Assembly: GCA_030148505.1 (NCBI GenBank)
Contig: JASBTI010000036.1
Coordinates: 1 to 64,000, forward strand
Length of the DNA stretch: 64,000 bases
From: Rhodanobacter sp.
Lineage (GTDB): Bacteria; Pseudomonadota; Gammaproteobacteria; Xanthomonadales; Rhodanobacteraceae
Direction of reading: 5' to 3'
Part shown: positions 16,279-26,025 of the stretch, piece by piece
Position numbering within the stretch: the stretch's first letter is position 1
Layout: every line of letters begins with the position of its first letter
Program-made: the position numbers and the translations under genes
Notes under the pieces: generated by a model
Databases searched by the model: none
Told to the model about the DNA's origin: nothing
Seen by the model: only the letters and a program-made list of their open reading frames with translations

Positions 16279-17886
16279 ATGAAGTCCCCCAGCATGTTAC
16301 GCGGGTTGCTCTCGTTCAGCAGCATGACGATGGTATCGAGGGTACTCGGGTTGATCCGAGACATTTCGATCAGTCATGTATTTGGCGCCAACGCCGCTAC
16401 CGATGCGTTCTGGGTGGCTTTCCGGGTGCCCAATTTCATGCGGCGGCTGTTTGCCGAGGGCTCCTTTTCGACCGCCTTCGTGCCGGTTTTCACCGAAGTC
16501 AAGGAAACCGGTACGCATGAGGACCTGAAGCGGCTGATGGCGCGGGTCTCGGGGACGCTGGGCAGCGTCTTGCTGGTGATCACCGCGCTGGGGTTGATCT
16601 TTGCACCCCAGGTCGCGGCGCTATTCGAGCCGGGGGCGATCGACGAGCCGCACAAGTTCGATCTCACCATCGACCTGCTGCGGCTGACCTTTCCGTTTCT
16701 GCTGTTTGTTTCACTGACGGCGCTGGCCGCCGGTGCGCTGAACAGTTTTCACCGCTTCGCGCTGCCGGCGCTGGCGCCGGTGATCCTCAACCTGTGCATG
16801 ATTGCGGGGGCGCTCTGGCTGGCGCCGAAATTGCACGTGCCGATCATGGCTCTCGGGTGGGCTGTGCTGGTGGCCGGGGTGCTGCAGCTGCTGTTTCTGC
16901 TACCGGCGTTGCACCGCCTGGACCTGCTGTCGCTGCCGCGTTGGGGCTGGCGGCATCCGCTGGTGCGCCGGATCATGCGGTTGATGGTGCCAACCCTGTT
17001 CGGCTCCTCGGTGGCCCAGGTCAACTTGTTGCTGGATACGGTAGTGGCCTCGCTGCTGGTGACTGGGTCACAGAGCTGGCTGTCGTTGTCGACGCGCTTT
17101 CTGGAGCTGCCGCTGGGCGTGTTCGGGGTGGCGCTGGGTACGGTGATCCTGCCGTCGCTGTCGCGTCATCACGTCAGTACCGATCGCGCGGGTTTCTCGA
17201 GGGCGCTGGATTGGGGTATGCGAATCTCACTGCTGATTTCGGTGCCGGCGATGCTGGCGCTGTTGTTGCTGGCCGAGCCGGTGGTGTCCACGCTATTCCA
17301 GAATGGCCGATTCAATGCCTTCGATACGCATATGTCCACGCTGTCGATTCTGGCGTTGTGCTGTGGCTTGCCCGCCTATGCTATGGTCAAGGTATTGTTG
17401 CCGGCGTTCTACGCCCGCCAGGACACGCGTACCCCGGTGCGTGCCGGGGTAATTGCGATGATCGTCAACATGCTGCTGAACGCGGTGTTTCTGGTGATGT
17501 TGTTCGAGCTGTGGGCGTCGCCGGCGTTGAAGCAGCAGAGCTGGCTGGACGGCATCGCGCAGGTACCCGGTCTGCACCTGGCGTTGGGCATGGCCAGCGC
17601 GGTATCCAGTTACCTCAACTTCGCCTTGCTATGGCACTGGCTGAAGCGGGCCGGCGTGTATGACCGACAGCCTGGCTGGTTGGGGCACTGGCTGCGCCTG
17701 GGCGTGTCATGTGCGGTGATGGTGGTGGTGTTGTTGCTGGGTCGCTGGCTGTGGCCGGACTGGACCGAAGCACGAGTGATCACCCGGGCCTGGCATCTCG
17801 CCGTGCTGGTGGCAGCCGGTGCGTCGGCGTATCTGGGCACGCTTTATCTCTGTGGCTTCCGCTTACGTGAATTGCGCGGGGTCTGA
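16279..17886 (+). CDS. murJ: Lipid II flippase MurJ
   Basis: 535 residues from the ATG at 16279 (AAGG just upstream); a GTG at 16237 is in frame and would add 14 residues. MurJ flips lipid II across the inner membrane for peptidoglycan synthesis. MOP-family signature: LLSFSSMTMVSRVLGLIRDI at the N-terminus, ANAATDAFWVAFRVPNFMRRLFAEGSFSTAFVPVF, then about 14 membrane helices, with the basic residues of the central cavity in the expected loops. It lies upstream of ribF in the typical murJ-ribF-ileS-lspA-ispH block. Confidence 0.95.
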   Translation: MKSPSMLRGLLSFSSMTMVSRVLGLIRDISISHVFGANAATDAFWVAFRVPNFMRRLFAEGSFSTAFVPVFTEVKETGTHEDLKRLMARVSGTLGSVLLVITALGLIFAPQVAALFEPGAIDEPHKFDLTIDLLRLTFPFLLFVSLTALAAGALNSFHRFALPALAPVILNLCMIAGALWLAPKLHVPIMALGWAVLVAGVLQLLFLLPALHRLDLLSLPRWGWRHPLVRRIMRLMVPTLFGSSVAQVNLLLDTVVASLLVTGSQSWLSLSTRFLELPLGVFGVALGTVILPSLSRHHVSTDRAGFSRALDWGMRISLLISVPAMLALLLLAEPVVSTLFQNGRFNAFDTHMSTLSILALCCGLPAYAMVKVLLPAFYARQDTRTPVRAGVIAMIVNMLLNAVFLVMLFELWASPALKQQSWLDGIAQVPGLHLALGMASAVSSYLNFALLWHWLKRAGVYDRQPGWLGHWLRLGVSCAVMVVVLLLGRWLWPDWTEARVITRAWHLAVLVAAGASAYLGTLYLCGFRLRELRGV

Positions 17887-17965
17887 GCCAATTCGCGAGA
17901 CCGTCAGGCAATACCCGGCGGGCTGCCAGCCTCAATGGTGCGTCCGCGACCGTTATACTCCGCCG

Positions 17966-18919
17966 ATGATGAGACTTTCCAGGGACGTCGCAGGCCCTTG
18001 CCTGGCGCCGCGCGGCAGTGTGATGGCGATTGGCGCCTTCGATGGCCTGCACCGCGGCCATCAGGCGCTGTTGACACAGGTGCGCGAACGGGCGCAGCAG
18101 CTCGGTTGCGCGCCGTTGGTGGTGAGTTTCGAGCCGTTGCCGCGTGCCTTTTTTTCCCGCGAGCCGCTGCCGCGGCTGTCCAGCGTGCGCGAAAAGCTTC
18201 GCGGTTTCGCGGCGGCGGGGATGGAGCACACGTTGCTGCTGCGCTTCAATACGGCATTGACCGCGATGTCGGCCGAGGATTTCGTGCGTCGCGTACTGGT
18301 CGAGCGTCTGGCGGCGCGCGAGGTCTGGGTGGGCGCGGATTTTCGCTTCGGCCACAAGCGCGCAGGCGATATGGCGTTGCTGGAGCAGATGGGGGCGCAG
18401 TTCGGCTTTGCGGCGTGCACTATGCCGGCTGTGCAACTTGACGGTGCCCGCGTCTCGGCCAGCCGGGTGCGTCTGTTGCTGGCCGCGGGGGAGTTCGCCG
18501 GCGCAGAACCGCTGCTCGGCCGGCCCTTCGTCATCGAGGGCAAGGTTGACTATGGCAAGCAGCTGGGTCGTACCCTCGGCTATCCCACCGCCAATATCCA
18601 TTTGCAGCAACGCGTCAGCCCGGTGCATGGCGTCTTTGCGGTGCGTGTTGGCCTGGGCGAGGGCGAATGCAGCTGGCCGGGCGTCGCCAGCCTCGGTGTG
18701 CGACCGACAGTCAACGAAGTCAGCGAGCCGCTGCTGGAAGTTCACCTGTTCGACTTCGACGGCGACTTGTACGGGCAACGCATGGCGGTGGAGTTTGTCG
18801 CCAAGCTGCGCGATGAGCAGAAGTTCGATGGACTCGAGCCGCTCAAGGTCCAGATGGCCGCCGACGCCCGCATGGCGCGCGAGTTGCTGGGCATGAATCC
18901 ACGTCTGGCACAGGAGTGA
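17966..18919 (+). CDS. ribF: Bifunctional riboflavin kinase/FAD synthetase
   Basis: 317 residues from the ATG at 17966 (a second ATG follows directly). It makes FMN from riboflavin and FAD from FMN. N-terminal nucleotidyltransferase domain: IGAFDGLHRGHQALL (the GxxHxGH-like motif), WVGADFRFGHKRAGD, and SASRVRLLLAAG before the kinase domain. C-terminal flavokinase domain: GKQLGRTLGYPTANI with the conserved PTAN, GVFAVRV, PTVNE and LEVHLFDFDGDLYGQ. It sits between murJ and ileS on the same strand. Confidence 0.95.
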   Translation: MMRLSRDVAGPCLAPRGSVMAIGAFDGLHRGHQALLTQVRERAQQLGCAPLVVSFEPLPRAFFSREPLPRLSSVREKLRGFAAAGMEHTLLLRFNTALTAMSAEDFVRRVLVERLAAREVWVGADFRFGHKRAGDMALLEQMGAQFGFAACTMPAVQLDGARVSASRVRLLLAAGEFAGAEPLLGRPFVIEGKVDYGKQLGRTLGYPTANIHLQQRVSPVHGVFAVRVGLGEGECSWPGVASLGVRPTVNEVSEPLLEVHLFDFDGDLYGQRMAVEFVAKLRDEQKFDGLEPLKVQMAADARMARELLGMNPRLAQE

Positions 18920-19018
18920 GAGACGCCCGACATTTCAGTTTGCTCGGCAATCCACTAACTTGCACCCTCTTTAGCCGGCCGCTGGCTGGCATCAACAGAT
19001 CCGTAATGGCATGACGCA

Positions 19019-21880
19019 ATGACCCACGACTACAAGAGCACGATCAACCTGCCGCAGACCAGTTTCCCGATGCGCGGCGACCTGCCAAAGCGGGAGCCGG
19101 GCTGGTTGGCCGAGTGGGAGCGGGTCGACCGCTATGCGCAGATCCAGCAGCACACGGCAGGCCGCGACAAGGTGTTTGTGCTGCACGATGGCCCGCCGTA
19201 TGCCAACGGGGCGATCCATATCGGCCATGCAGTCAACAAGATCCTCAAGGACATCACGGTCAAGTCGAAACTGCTGGCCGGTCATCGTGCGCCGTATGTG
19301 CCCGGTTGGGACTGCCACGGCTTGCCGATCGAGATCGCGGTGGAGAAGAAGTTCGGCAAGCCGGGCGACAAGCTCGATGCCACCGCGTTCCGCCAGAAGT
19401 GCCGTGAGTACGCTGCCGGGCAGGTCGATACCCAGCGTGCCGACTTCACGCGGCTGGGCGTGCTTGGTGACTGGAAGCGGCCGTATCGCACGATGGATTT
19501 CGCCTACGAAGCCGACATGCTGCGCGCGCTGGCACGGGTGGTGTCCAACGGCCATGTGGTGCGCGGTGCGAAGCCGGTGTTCTGGTGCTTCGATTGCGGC
19601 TCCGCGCTGGCCGAGGCGGAAATCGAATATGCGGATAAGCATTCGCCAGCGGTCGATGTGGCGTACGACGCGGTTGATCCAAAGGCGTTGGCGGGCTGCT
19701 TCGATGTCGATGCAGGAGGGGCGATTGTCGCAGTGCCGATCTGGACCACCACGCCGTGGACGCTGCCGGAAAGTCAGGCGGTGTCGCTCGGTGCCGACCT
19801 GGAGTACGCGCTGATCGAAGGCCCGTCGCGCAACGACCACCGCGTGCTGCTGGTGGTTGCCAGCGCCCTGGTCGAGCGCGTGGCACAACGCTACGGCATG
19901 GAGCAGGCCACGGTGCTGGGGCATGCTGCCGGCAGTGTGCTGGAGGGACTGGCGCTGCGCCATCCGTTTTATCCGCGCGAGGTACCGGTGATTCTCGGCG
20001 AGCATGTTTCGGCCGAGGACGGCACCGGTGCCGTACATACCTCGCCCGACCATGGTGTGGAGGATTTTGCCGTTTCGCGCGAATACGGTATCGAGACCTT
20101 GAATCTGGTGGAGAGCCGCGGCACGTTCCGCGCCGATACGCCGGCGGTCGGCGAGGTGGCACTGGCCGGCCAGCACATCTGGAAGGCCAACGATGCGCTG
20201 GTCGATCTGTTGCGCGCACGCGGTGTGCTGCTGGCCTTCGTGAAGATCGAACACAGTTATCCGCATTGCTGGCGGCACAAGACGCCGGTGATTTACCGCA
20301 CCACCCCGCAGTGGTTCATCTCGATGGAGCAGGCGACGTTGCGAGAGACCGCGCTCAGTGCGATCAAGCAGGTCCGCTGGGTGCCGGGCTGGGGCGAGGA
20401 GCGCATCGCCGGCATGGTCGCCGGGCGGCCGGACTGGTGCATCTCGCGGCAGCGTGTCTGGGGTGTGCCGATCGCGTTGTTCGTGCACAAGGCGACGCAA
20501 GAGCCGCATCCGCATTCGGTCGAGTTGCTGGAACAGGTCGCGCAAAAGGTGGAGCAGGGCGGCGTCGATGCGTGGTTCGCGCTCGATCCGGCGGACCTTC
20601 TCGGTGACGAGGCGAAGGATTACGAGAAAGTCACCGATGTACTGGATGTGTGGTTCGACTCCGGGGTGACCCACTACGCGGTGATCGGCGAGCGCCCTGA
20701 GCTGCAGCAGGGGCGCGCAACCCATTACAAGGTGATGTATCTGGAGGGCTCCGATCAGCATCGTGGCTGGTTCCAGTCCTCGCTGCTGACTTCGTCGGCG
20801 ATCTTCGGACGCGCGCCCTATCAGGACGTGCTGACCCATGGTTTCGCGGTCGATGCCAACGGCCGCAAGATGTCCAAGTCGCTGGGCAACGTGGTGGCGC
20901 CGCAGAAGGTGATGGATACTCTCGGCGCGGATGTGCTGCGGCTGTGGGTAGCCTCGGCCGACTATCGCAACGAGATGACCGTCTCCGACGAAATTCTCAA
21001 GCGCGTCTCCGACACCTACCGACGTATCCGCAATACCGCGAAGTTCCTGCTCGGCAATCTGCACGGCTTCGATCCGGCAAAGCATCTGGTGCCGGTCGAG
21101 GACAGCTTGCTGCTGGATCAGTGGGCAGTGCAGCAGGCCTTCGACGTACAGCAGGCGGTGCTCGCCGCGTACGAGCGCTACGACTTTCCGGAGATCATCG
21201 CGCGAGTGCAGAACTTCTGCACCAACGAGCTCGGTGCGCTGTACCTGGATATCACCAAGGACCGTCTCTACACCATGCCCACCGACAGCCACGGTCGGCG
21301 CAGCGCACAGAGCGCGATGTACCGTATTGCCGAAGCACTGGTGCGCTGGCTGGCACCGGTGTTGAGCTTCACCGCCGAGGAGATCTGGCAGGCATTGCCC
21401 GGCCCGCGCGGCGAGAGCGTCTTGTTCGAAACCTGGTACGACGGCTTGGCGGCAACCCAGGGCTCACCACAGCAGCGCCAATGGTGGGCGGACCTGCTGG
21501 CCATGCGCGAGACTGCCTCGCGTGTGCTCGAAGGCATGCGCAAGGCGGAGCAGATTGGTGCGGCGTTGGAGGCACGGCTGGCGATCCATGCTGACGATGC
21601 GACCCGCGCGCGCTATGCCGAGGTAGGTGACGAACTTCGCTTCTTCTTTATCACTTCCGAGTTGCAACTGGCGCCGCTGACCCCGCGCCCGGACGATGCG
21701 GTGAAGCTGGAGCTGGAGGGGACTGAGGCCTGGGTGTCGGCCAGTGTCAGCGATGCCGCAAAATGCGTGCGCTGCTGGCACCGCCGCGACGATGTCGGCC
21801 GCCATGCCGAACAACCGCAGCTGTGCGGTCGTTGCATCGGCAATATCGAAGGATCCGGTGAGGGCCGCCGCTGGTTCTGA
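19019..21880 (+). CDS. ileS: Isoleucyl-tRNA synthetase
   Basis: 953 residues, full length. Class I aaRS charging tRNA-Ile, with a CP1 editing domain. The HIGH motif reads HIGHA after [10 protein letters not shown] near residue 60, and KMSKS is near residue 618 in [13 protein letters not shown]. The editing domain has [13 protein letters not shown], and the C-terminal zinc finger has CVRCWHRR and LCGRCIGNI. Gene order ribF-ileS-lspA-ispH is conserved in proteobacteria. ATG start at 19019; no oddities seen. Confidence 0.98.
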   Translation: MTHDYKSTINLPQTSFPMRGDLPKREPGWLAEWERVDRYAQIQQHTAGRDKVFVLHDGPPYANGAIHIGHAVNKILKDITVKSKLLAGHRAPYVPGWDCHGLPIEIAVEKKFGKPGDKLDATAFRQKCREYAAGQVDTQRADFTRLGVLGDWKRPYRTMDFAYEADMLRALARVVSNGHVVRGAKPVFWCFDCGSALAEAEIEYADKHSPAVDVAYDAVDPKALAGCFDVDAGGAIVAVPIWTTTPWTLPESQAVSLGADLEYALIEGPSRNDHRVLLVVASALVERVAQRYGMEQATVLGHAAGSVLEGLALRHPFYPREVPVILGEHVSAEDGTGAVHTSPDHGVEDFAVSREYGIETLNLVESRGTFRADTPAVGEVALAGQHIWKANDALVDLLRARGVLLAFVKIEHSYPHCWRHKTPVIYRTTPQWFISMEQATLRETALSAIKQVRWVPGWGEERIAGMVAGRPDWCISRQRVWGVPIALFVHKATQEPHPHSVELLEQVAQKVEQGGVDAWFALDPADLLGDEAKDYEKVTDVLDVWFDSGVTHYAVIGERPELQQGRATHYKVMYLEGSDQHRGWFQSSLLTSSAIFGRAPYQDVLTHGFAVDANGRKMSKSLGNVVAPQKVMDTLGADVLRLWVASADYRNEMTVSDEILKRVSDTYRRIRNTAKFLLGNLHGFDPAKHLVPVEDSLLLDQWAVQQAFDVQQAVLAAYERYDFPEIIARVQNFCTNELGALYLDITKDRLYTMPTDSHGRRSAQSAMYRIAEALVRWLAPVLSFTAEEIWQALPGPRGESVLFETWYDGLAATQGSPQQRQWWADLLAMRETASRVLEGMRKAEQIGAALEARLAIHADDATRARYAEVGDELRFFFITSELQLAPLTPRPDDAVKLELEGTEAWVSASVSDAAKCVRCWHRRDDVGRHAEQPQLCGRCIGNIEGSGEGRRWF

Positions 21881-21895
21881 TCGAGTCCGTGTAGG

Positions 21896-21907
21896 GTGCG
21901 CTCCTAC
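21896..21907 (-). repeat. REP-type fragment, copy 1
   Basis: The 12 bases GTGCGCTCCTAC (reverse complement GTAGGAGCGCAC) are the core of a REP repeat common in Xanthomonadaceae and pseudomonads. The same 12 bases recur at 22491-22502, on the other side of lspA, in the same orientation. Confidence 0.55.
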
Positions 21908-21961
21908 CGGCGACCCGTTGTCCATCGGCGCTCAAACAACCTGTCGGATAATTCACCTCCC

Positions 21962-22462
21962 ATGACTTCCAAACCCAATGCACTGACCTGGCTGTGGCTG
22001 TCTGTCATCGTCATCGCGCTCGATCAGCTCAGCAAGTGGTGGGCGCTGCACGCGCTGGCGCCGGCGGGTTTGCCGCATCCGGTAATCCCCGGTTTTCTGA
22101 ACTGGACGCTGGCGTTCAATCGCGGTGCCGCTTTCAGCTTCCTTGCCGACGGTTCCGGTTGGCAGCGCTGGTTCTTCGTGGTACTGGCGGTGCTCATCAG
22201 TACGGTGCTGGTCGCGTGGCTGGCGCGTACGGCGCGACGCGACTGGCGCACCGCGATGCCCCTGGCGCTGATCATCGGCGGCGCCATTGGCAACGTGATC
22301 GACCGTTTGCATGCCGCGCAGGTTACCGATTTCATCCAGGTGTATTACCAGCAGTGGAGCTACCCCGTGTTCAACCTGGCTGATTCCGGCATCACTGTCG
22401 GCGCAGTGATGCTGATCGCATTCGGACTGTTCAGCGGCAAGTCTTCGGGTGGCATGCGATAA
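21962..22462 (+). CDS. lspA: Lipoprotein signal peptidase (signal peptidase II)
   Basis: 166 residues from the ATG at 21962; the frame to 21896 adds a non-homologous lead. This inner-membrane aspartyl protease removes signal peptides from diacylglyceryl-prolipoproteins. Four membrane helices are seen, with conserved ALDQLSKWW near the start, NRGAAFSFL, catalytic Asp in GAIGNVIDRL and second catalytic Asp in FNLADSGITVG. It lies between ileS and ispH as usual; no fkpB-type gene is inserted. Confidence 0.96.
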   Translation: MTSKPNALTWLWLSVIVIALDQLSKWWALHALAPAGLPHPVIPGFLNWTLAFNRGAAFSFLADGSGWQRWFFVVLAVLISTVLVAWLARTARRDWRTAMPLALIIGGAIGNVIDRLHAAQVTDFIQVYYQQWSYPVFNLADSGITVGAVMLIAFGLFSGKSSGGMR

Positions 22463-22480
22463 TTACCAAGGCAAGAGCAT

Positions 22481-22504
22481 CGCGCACGAGGTGCGCTCCT
22501 ACAC
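22481..22504 (-). repeat. REP-type hairpin, copy 2
   Basis: On the minus strand it reads GTGTAGGAGCGCACC followed by TCGTGCGCG, in which GCGCAC and GTGCGC form a short hairpin. It occupies the lspA-ispH gap and shares its core with the copy at 21896-21907. Confidence 0.65.
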
Positions 22505-22527
22505 AGGCCCGACTTACCTGAGACTTC

Positions 22528-23490
22528 ATGGACATCCTGCTTGCCAACCCCCGTGGATTCTGCGCTGGCGTCGATCGCGCCATCGCCATTGTTGAGCGGG
22601 CACTCGAATCATATGGCGCGCCAATCTACGTCCGGCACGAAGTGGTGCATAACCGTTACGTGGTCGACAAGTTGCGTGCCGATGGCGCGGTTTTCGTCGA
22701 GGAGTTGCATGAGGTACCCGATGGGGCAACGGTCATCTTCAGCGCACATGGCGTGTCGCAGGCCGTGCGTGAGGAGGCGGAGCAGCGCGATCTCAAGGTG
22801 TTCGACGCCACCTGTCCGCTGGTTACCAAGGTGCACATGGAGGTCGCACGACTCGGCCGTATCGGGCACAGCGTGATCTTGATCGGCCATGCCGGCCATC
22901 CTGAGGTAGAGGGCACGATGGGGCAGTGGAACCCCGCCAACCGCGGTGAAATACTGCTGGTTGAGTCCCTGGACTGTGTGGTCCGATTGAAGCCCCGGTT
23001 TCCCCAGCAGCTGGCGTATGTGACACAGACAACTTTGTCGGTGGATGACACCAAGGCGATCATTGAGGCGTTGCGCGCACGGTTTCCCGACATCGAGGGG
23101 CCCCGCAAGGACGATATCTGTTATGCCACGCAGAACCGTCAGGATGCCGTGCGTCGCCTGGCGGATGCCGTCGATCTGATGCTGGTGGTCGGCTCGATCA
23201 ATAGCTCCAACTCCAATCGCCTGCGCGAACTGGCCGAAAAGCAGGGTGTGCGCTCGTTTCTGATCGACAACGCCGAGCACATCGAGGCGGGGTGGCTCGA
23301 TGGGGTCAAGCGGATCGGCCTCACCGCCGGAGCGTCTGCGCCGGAGAAGCTGGTACGCGATGTCATCATCCGACTGCAGGCATGCGGTGCGGGCGATGTG
23401 CGTGAGCTGGACGGCGAACCGGAGAACATCACGTTCGCACTGCCAAAGGAGTTACGCATGGTGGGCGGCAACAGCTCGGTCAACTTCTGA
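22528..23490 (+). CDS. ispH: 4-hydroxy-3-methylbut-2-enyl diphosphate reductase
   Basis: 320 residues. Last step of the MEP isoprenoid pathway, producing IPP and DMAPP with a 4Fe-4S cluster. The three cluster cysteines are in [13 protein letters not shown] (Cys12), [11 protein letters not shown] and [10 protein letters not shown]. Conserved HEVVHN, FSAHGVS, the [10 protein letters not shown] segment, [11 protein letters not shown] and TAGASAPE are all present. It ends 84 nt before tRNA-Thr. Confidence 0.97.
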   Translation: MDILLANPRGFCAGVDRAIAIVERALESYGAPIYVRHEVVHNRYVVDKLRADGAVFVEELHEVPDGATVIFSAHGVSQAVREEAEQRDLKVFDATCPLVTKVHMEVARLGRIGHSVILIGHAGHPEVEGTMGQWNPANRGEILLVESLDCVVRLKPRFPQQLAYVTQTTLSVDDTKAIIEALRARFPDIEGPRKDDICYATQNRQDAVRRLADAVDLMLVVGSINSSNSNRLRELAEKQGVRSFLIDNAEHIEAGWLDGVKRIGLTAGASAPEKLVRDVIIRLQACGAGDVRELDGEPENITFALPKELRMVGGNSSVNF

Positions 23491-23533
23491 TTCGAGGTGG
23501 CGCTGGCCGCGGCCGTCTTGCGTGAGGCATCGC

Positions 23534-23562
23534 TTGCGCCATATTCCCCCGCACCGTAAAAT
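23534..23562 (+). promoter_or_regulatory. Probable tRNA-Thr promoter
   Basis: TAAAAT (23557-23562) is one base from the -10 consensus and is preceded at exactly 17 bp by TTGCGC (23534-23539). Transcription would begin about 6 nt before the mature tRNA. Confidence 0.55.
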
Positions 23563-23574
23563 TCACGGCTGATT

Positions 23575-23650
23575 GCCGGAATAGCTCAGTTGGTAGAGCG
23601 GCGCATTCGTAATGCGTAGGTCGCAGGTTCGACTCCTGTTTCCGGCACCA
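23575..23650 (+). tRNA. tRNA-Thr (anticodon CGT)
   Basis: 76 nt with encoded CCA. The acceptor stem GCCGGAA pairs with TTCCGGC, the D arm has AGCTCAGTTGGTAGAGC, the anticodon loop is TTCGTAA with CGT at positions 34-36, and the T arm has GGTTCGACTCC. It reads ACG codons. The low-GC cytochrome region begins within about 600 bp downstream. Confidence 0.97.
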
Positions 23651-23717
23651 CGTATCGAGAATCTGATCGATTCCCGAGTTGAGATACTTCTCCCGTCTTG
23701 ATGCCAGGACGGACGCC

Positions 23718-23746
23718 AAAAGCCCCGAGGAGACCTTGGGGCTTTT
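23718..23746 (+). terminator. Rho-independent terminator downstream of tRNA-Thr
   Basis: AAAAGCCCC and GGGGCTTTT form a perfect 9-bp stem with an 11-nt loop, ending in a T-run on the plus strand. It lies 67 nt after the mature tRNA end and probably terminates the ispH/tRNA-Thr transcripts. The stem works in both directions. Confidence 0.8.
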
Positions 23747-24344
23747 GCGTTTCCGAAGGACGGTGAGAAGAACCACCGGATGGTTGCCCCTGGGTGCCGG
23801 CCAACAGGTATCTGGAGGGCGAGTGACGAAACCGGTCGTTTTCTGCGATTGCAGATCGAAGGAGGCCGCTATGCAGTGGACGCAAGCCAGCGGGCCGGCA
23901 ATCAGGAGCAGACTCTGCTACCAGCGGTAGCGAGGCCCCCATCAAGGCCTAAAACCGCCGAGCGGATGATCGCGACCCGCTTCCTGCCGTCAATCGAAAA
24001 GGTTGGCCATATCCGTCATGGGAAGCCGCTGGCGCCGGGTGAAGGACGTTGCCCGAATTTCCTGGCGTATGTACCCAAAATCAGCAGCGTCGATTTCCCT
24101 TGATCACTCCGGTGATTGGCGGGCCAGGATGAGGCATGCGGCGGGCTGTCGCAGTGGCCGTTGTTATCGACTCGCAAGTTCATGCAGTTGGCTGCGTTGC
24201 TGGTTGAAGAGGTTGAGCGATTTTCTTTTAAATCAATGAATTGATGATAGCGCTCCGTACTTCAGGGGGGGGTGACAGTCATCAATATAACGCTGTGTCG
24301 TAGATGCAGATGGCGGCGCGATGATGCACATCAACGCGGCGAAT

Positions 24345-24387
24345 TTGATCGAAATCAAGAGGAGCCCCTTCCGACTCAGTTTAAGAT
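24345..24387 (+). promoter_or_regulatory. FNR/Anr-type box with class II promoter spacing
   Basis: TTGATCGAAATCAA (24345-24358) is a perfect match to the FNR/Anr/Dnr half-site pattern TTGAT-N4-ATCAA. A -10-like TAAGAT lies at 24382-24387, which would put the transcription start near 24394 and the box centre near -42, the normal place for an FNR-activated class II promoter. The first substantial gene downstream is the CxxCH membrane protein at 24763, leaving a leader of about 370 nt. Oxygen-limitation control of the cytochrome pair is the natural reading but is inferred. Confidence 0.75.
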
Positions 24388-24762
24388 CAAATCAGCGTCT
24401 CATAGTGAGTTGTAATGCGCTTTCGCCATATCACTACCGAAGAATCCAAACACCATCGCTTGTGGTGGATTCGGTCAGCCTCGAACCTTGAGTCGGGGCT
24501 ATTTCAAGTTGGTCAATACAACCAAGTTGGTAAATACGACATGGTTAGCGTTGGGTGTCAGCGAGCACTTGTTGCAGGCCACAAGTCTAGCCCCAAAACG
24601 ATTGATCGGAGTCGGCGGACGCGAAACATTGCCGGGGTTCCTACACCATCGAGTCGCCGTGGCTGGATATTCGTCATGCGACATTTGCGGCGTCGGTCGA
24701 TCAGTGCATAAAAGTCCGGACTGGGGTTTGCCCATGAGTCCGGATCAAGAGGAAAGTTAAAA

Positions 24763-25881
24763 ATGGTTCAGGATAAATTGCTGAAGAAGCAAAAAATATC
24801 GGCCCGCGCGTCCGGTTTGGTGATTGGTGCAGTGATGGCGGCATCCCCTTGGTACATAAGTGGACCCTATGCGACCCTGAATCATGAAACTTTCTGGAAT
24901 AGCTTGATAACCGGAATCTTGATGATGTCGGTTGCCTCGGTAGCCATTGTGTGGCGTCGTCTATATTGGCCGGCCTGGGTGTTTCTGGTGCTTTCACTGT
25001 GGACAATGCTTTCGCCCGGCACGCTCAGCTTTGCAGTAAAAGAAACGTCGATAATACATTTTATCCTTGGCCTATCCGGATTGGCGGTCTCCATAATATG
25101 GATACGCCGCGTATTTGGGCGACTTCCATCCGGTCGGCCGATAGTAAAAGGAAAGACCTTTCGTGATTGCTCCAGCAGCGAACTTACCCTGTACGGACTG
25201 GTGATGGTGGTTCTCGGCCTTGGCTACGTCATGGCGCTTGGTTATCTTTATCTTACCCATCAAGGGCTCAATGGAAAGCCTGGAATATCCGTTCAGGATA
25301 TTGCAATTTCCTATTATGGAAATCGCAGTGGTACGCGACTTGAAATGATGTTGCGTGGGCCGATGAAAGGCATGAGAAGTCAGCAGGATCTTGATCGGAT
25401 AGTCGCGTGGCTGAAATCCGGAGCGGACGAAAAAGGTTACGATAAAATAATACATCCGATTATCGAAAAAAGGTGTGCAAGATGCCATAGCGAAAAATCA
25501 GGTATGAACCTTCCTGATTTTACTACGTACTCGGGGATTCACGCGGTCGCGAAGGTCGATACCGGGATGTCCATCCAGACTTTGGTAAAGCTATCGCATA
25601 TTCACTTGTTCGGTATCGGCCTGGTAACCTTCGTACTGGGCTTTGTTTTTACGTTGACATCGTTACCCGCATGGCTGAAAAATGTGGTTATTGCGGCGCC
25701 CTTTGTTGGTGTCGTCGTTGATATCGCGACATGGTATTTGACCAAGTGGGATCCTATTTTCGCCTACACCGTGGTTGTTTCTGGTGTGGTGCTGGGTATT
25801 GCATGGGGCATGCAGATAGTCATTTCGCTATATCAGATAGTTTTCTTAAGTATCAGAACAGAGAATATTGTCGCGGGATAA
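24763..25881 (+). CDS. Polytopic membrane protein with SPW-like N-terminus and a CxxCH haem motif
   Basis: 372 residues. The N-terminal half has four membrane segments in an arrangement resembling SPW-repeat proteins (MAASPWYISG near 25-34, LSLWTMLSPGTLSF near 77-90). A fifth segment at about 143-163 is followed by a periplasmic-looking loop with a single CARCH motif (Cys238, Cys241, His242), the attachment site of a c-type haem. Three more helices follow, starting with SHIHLFGIGLVTF; its paired His could be haem or quinone-site ligands. GAGGAAAG precedes the ATG. GC is clearly lower than the surrounding genes. Together with the cytochrome lipoprotein downstream it suggests an electron-transfer module at the inner membrane. 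Partner and substrate are unknown. Confidence 0.8.
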   Translation: MVQDKLLKKQKISARASGLVIGAVMAASPWYISGPYATLNHETFWNSLITGILMMSVASVAIVWRRLYWPAWVFLVLSLWTMLSPGTLSFAVKETSIIHFILGLSGLAVSIIWIRRVFGRLPSGRPIVKGKTFRDCSSSELTLYGLVMVVLGLGYVMALGYLYLTHQGLNGKPGISVQDIAISYYGNRSGTRLEMMLRGPMKGMRSQQDLDRIVAWLKSGADEKGYDKIIHPIIEKRCARCHSEKSGMNLPDFTTYSGIHAVAKVDTGMSIQTLVKLSHIHLFGIGLVTFVLGFVFTLTSLPAWLKNVVIAAPFVGVVVDIATWYLTKWDPIFAYTVVVSGVVLGIAWGMQIVISLYQIVFLSIRTENIVAG

Positions 25882-26025
25882 TTTGTTTTGGGCCGGCGTG
25901 TAGCATGGTTGGATGCACAGCAGATGGTAACGAAGCGATATGCTGAAGGCGTTTTATGGCGATCGGAACCACGGTATTTTGTGGTTATTTTGATTTGATA
26001 TCATGAACGTATGGAGCTTATGATC

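Larger units (their letters stand above)
23651..24762. other. Long non-coding or unresolved stretch after tRNA-Thr
   Basis: Several short open frames lie here (for example 23780-24103, 24415-24711, 24488-24760). None shows a recognisable family or a good ribosome binding site, except that the 90-codon frame ending at 24760 stops 2 nt before the next gene and includes a CDIC motif. The stretch contains a terminator hairpin (23718-23746) and an FNR-type promoter (24345-24387). GC falls visibly from about 24230 onward. Confidence 0.5.

Noticed and set aside
18992-21292. 766-codon minus-strand open frame opposite ileS
   Set aside because: Antisense shadow of ileS with no family character (His/Arg/Gln-rich).
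24232-24245. Palindrome ATCAATGAATTGAT as a second FNR site
   Set aside because: The half-sites are in the wrong order (ATCAA-N4-TTGAT instead of TTGAT-N4-ATCAA).
24415-24760. Two short frames (98 and 90 codons) in the FNR-controlled leader
   Set aside because: Overlapping frames without family or ribosome binding site. The second stops 2 nt before the next ATG and has a CDIC motif, so it stays possible but unsupported.
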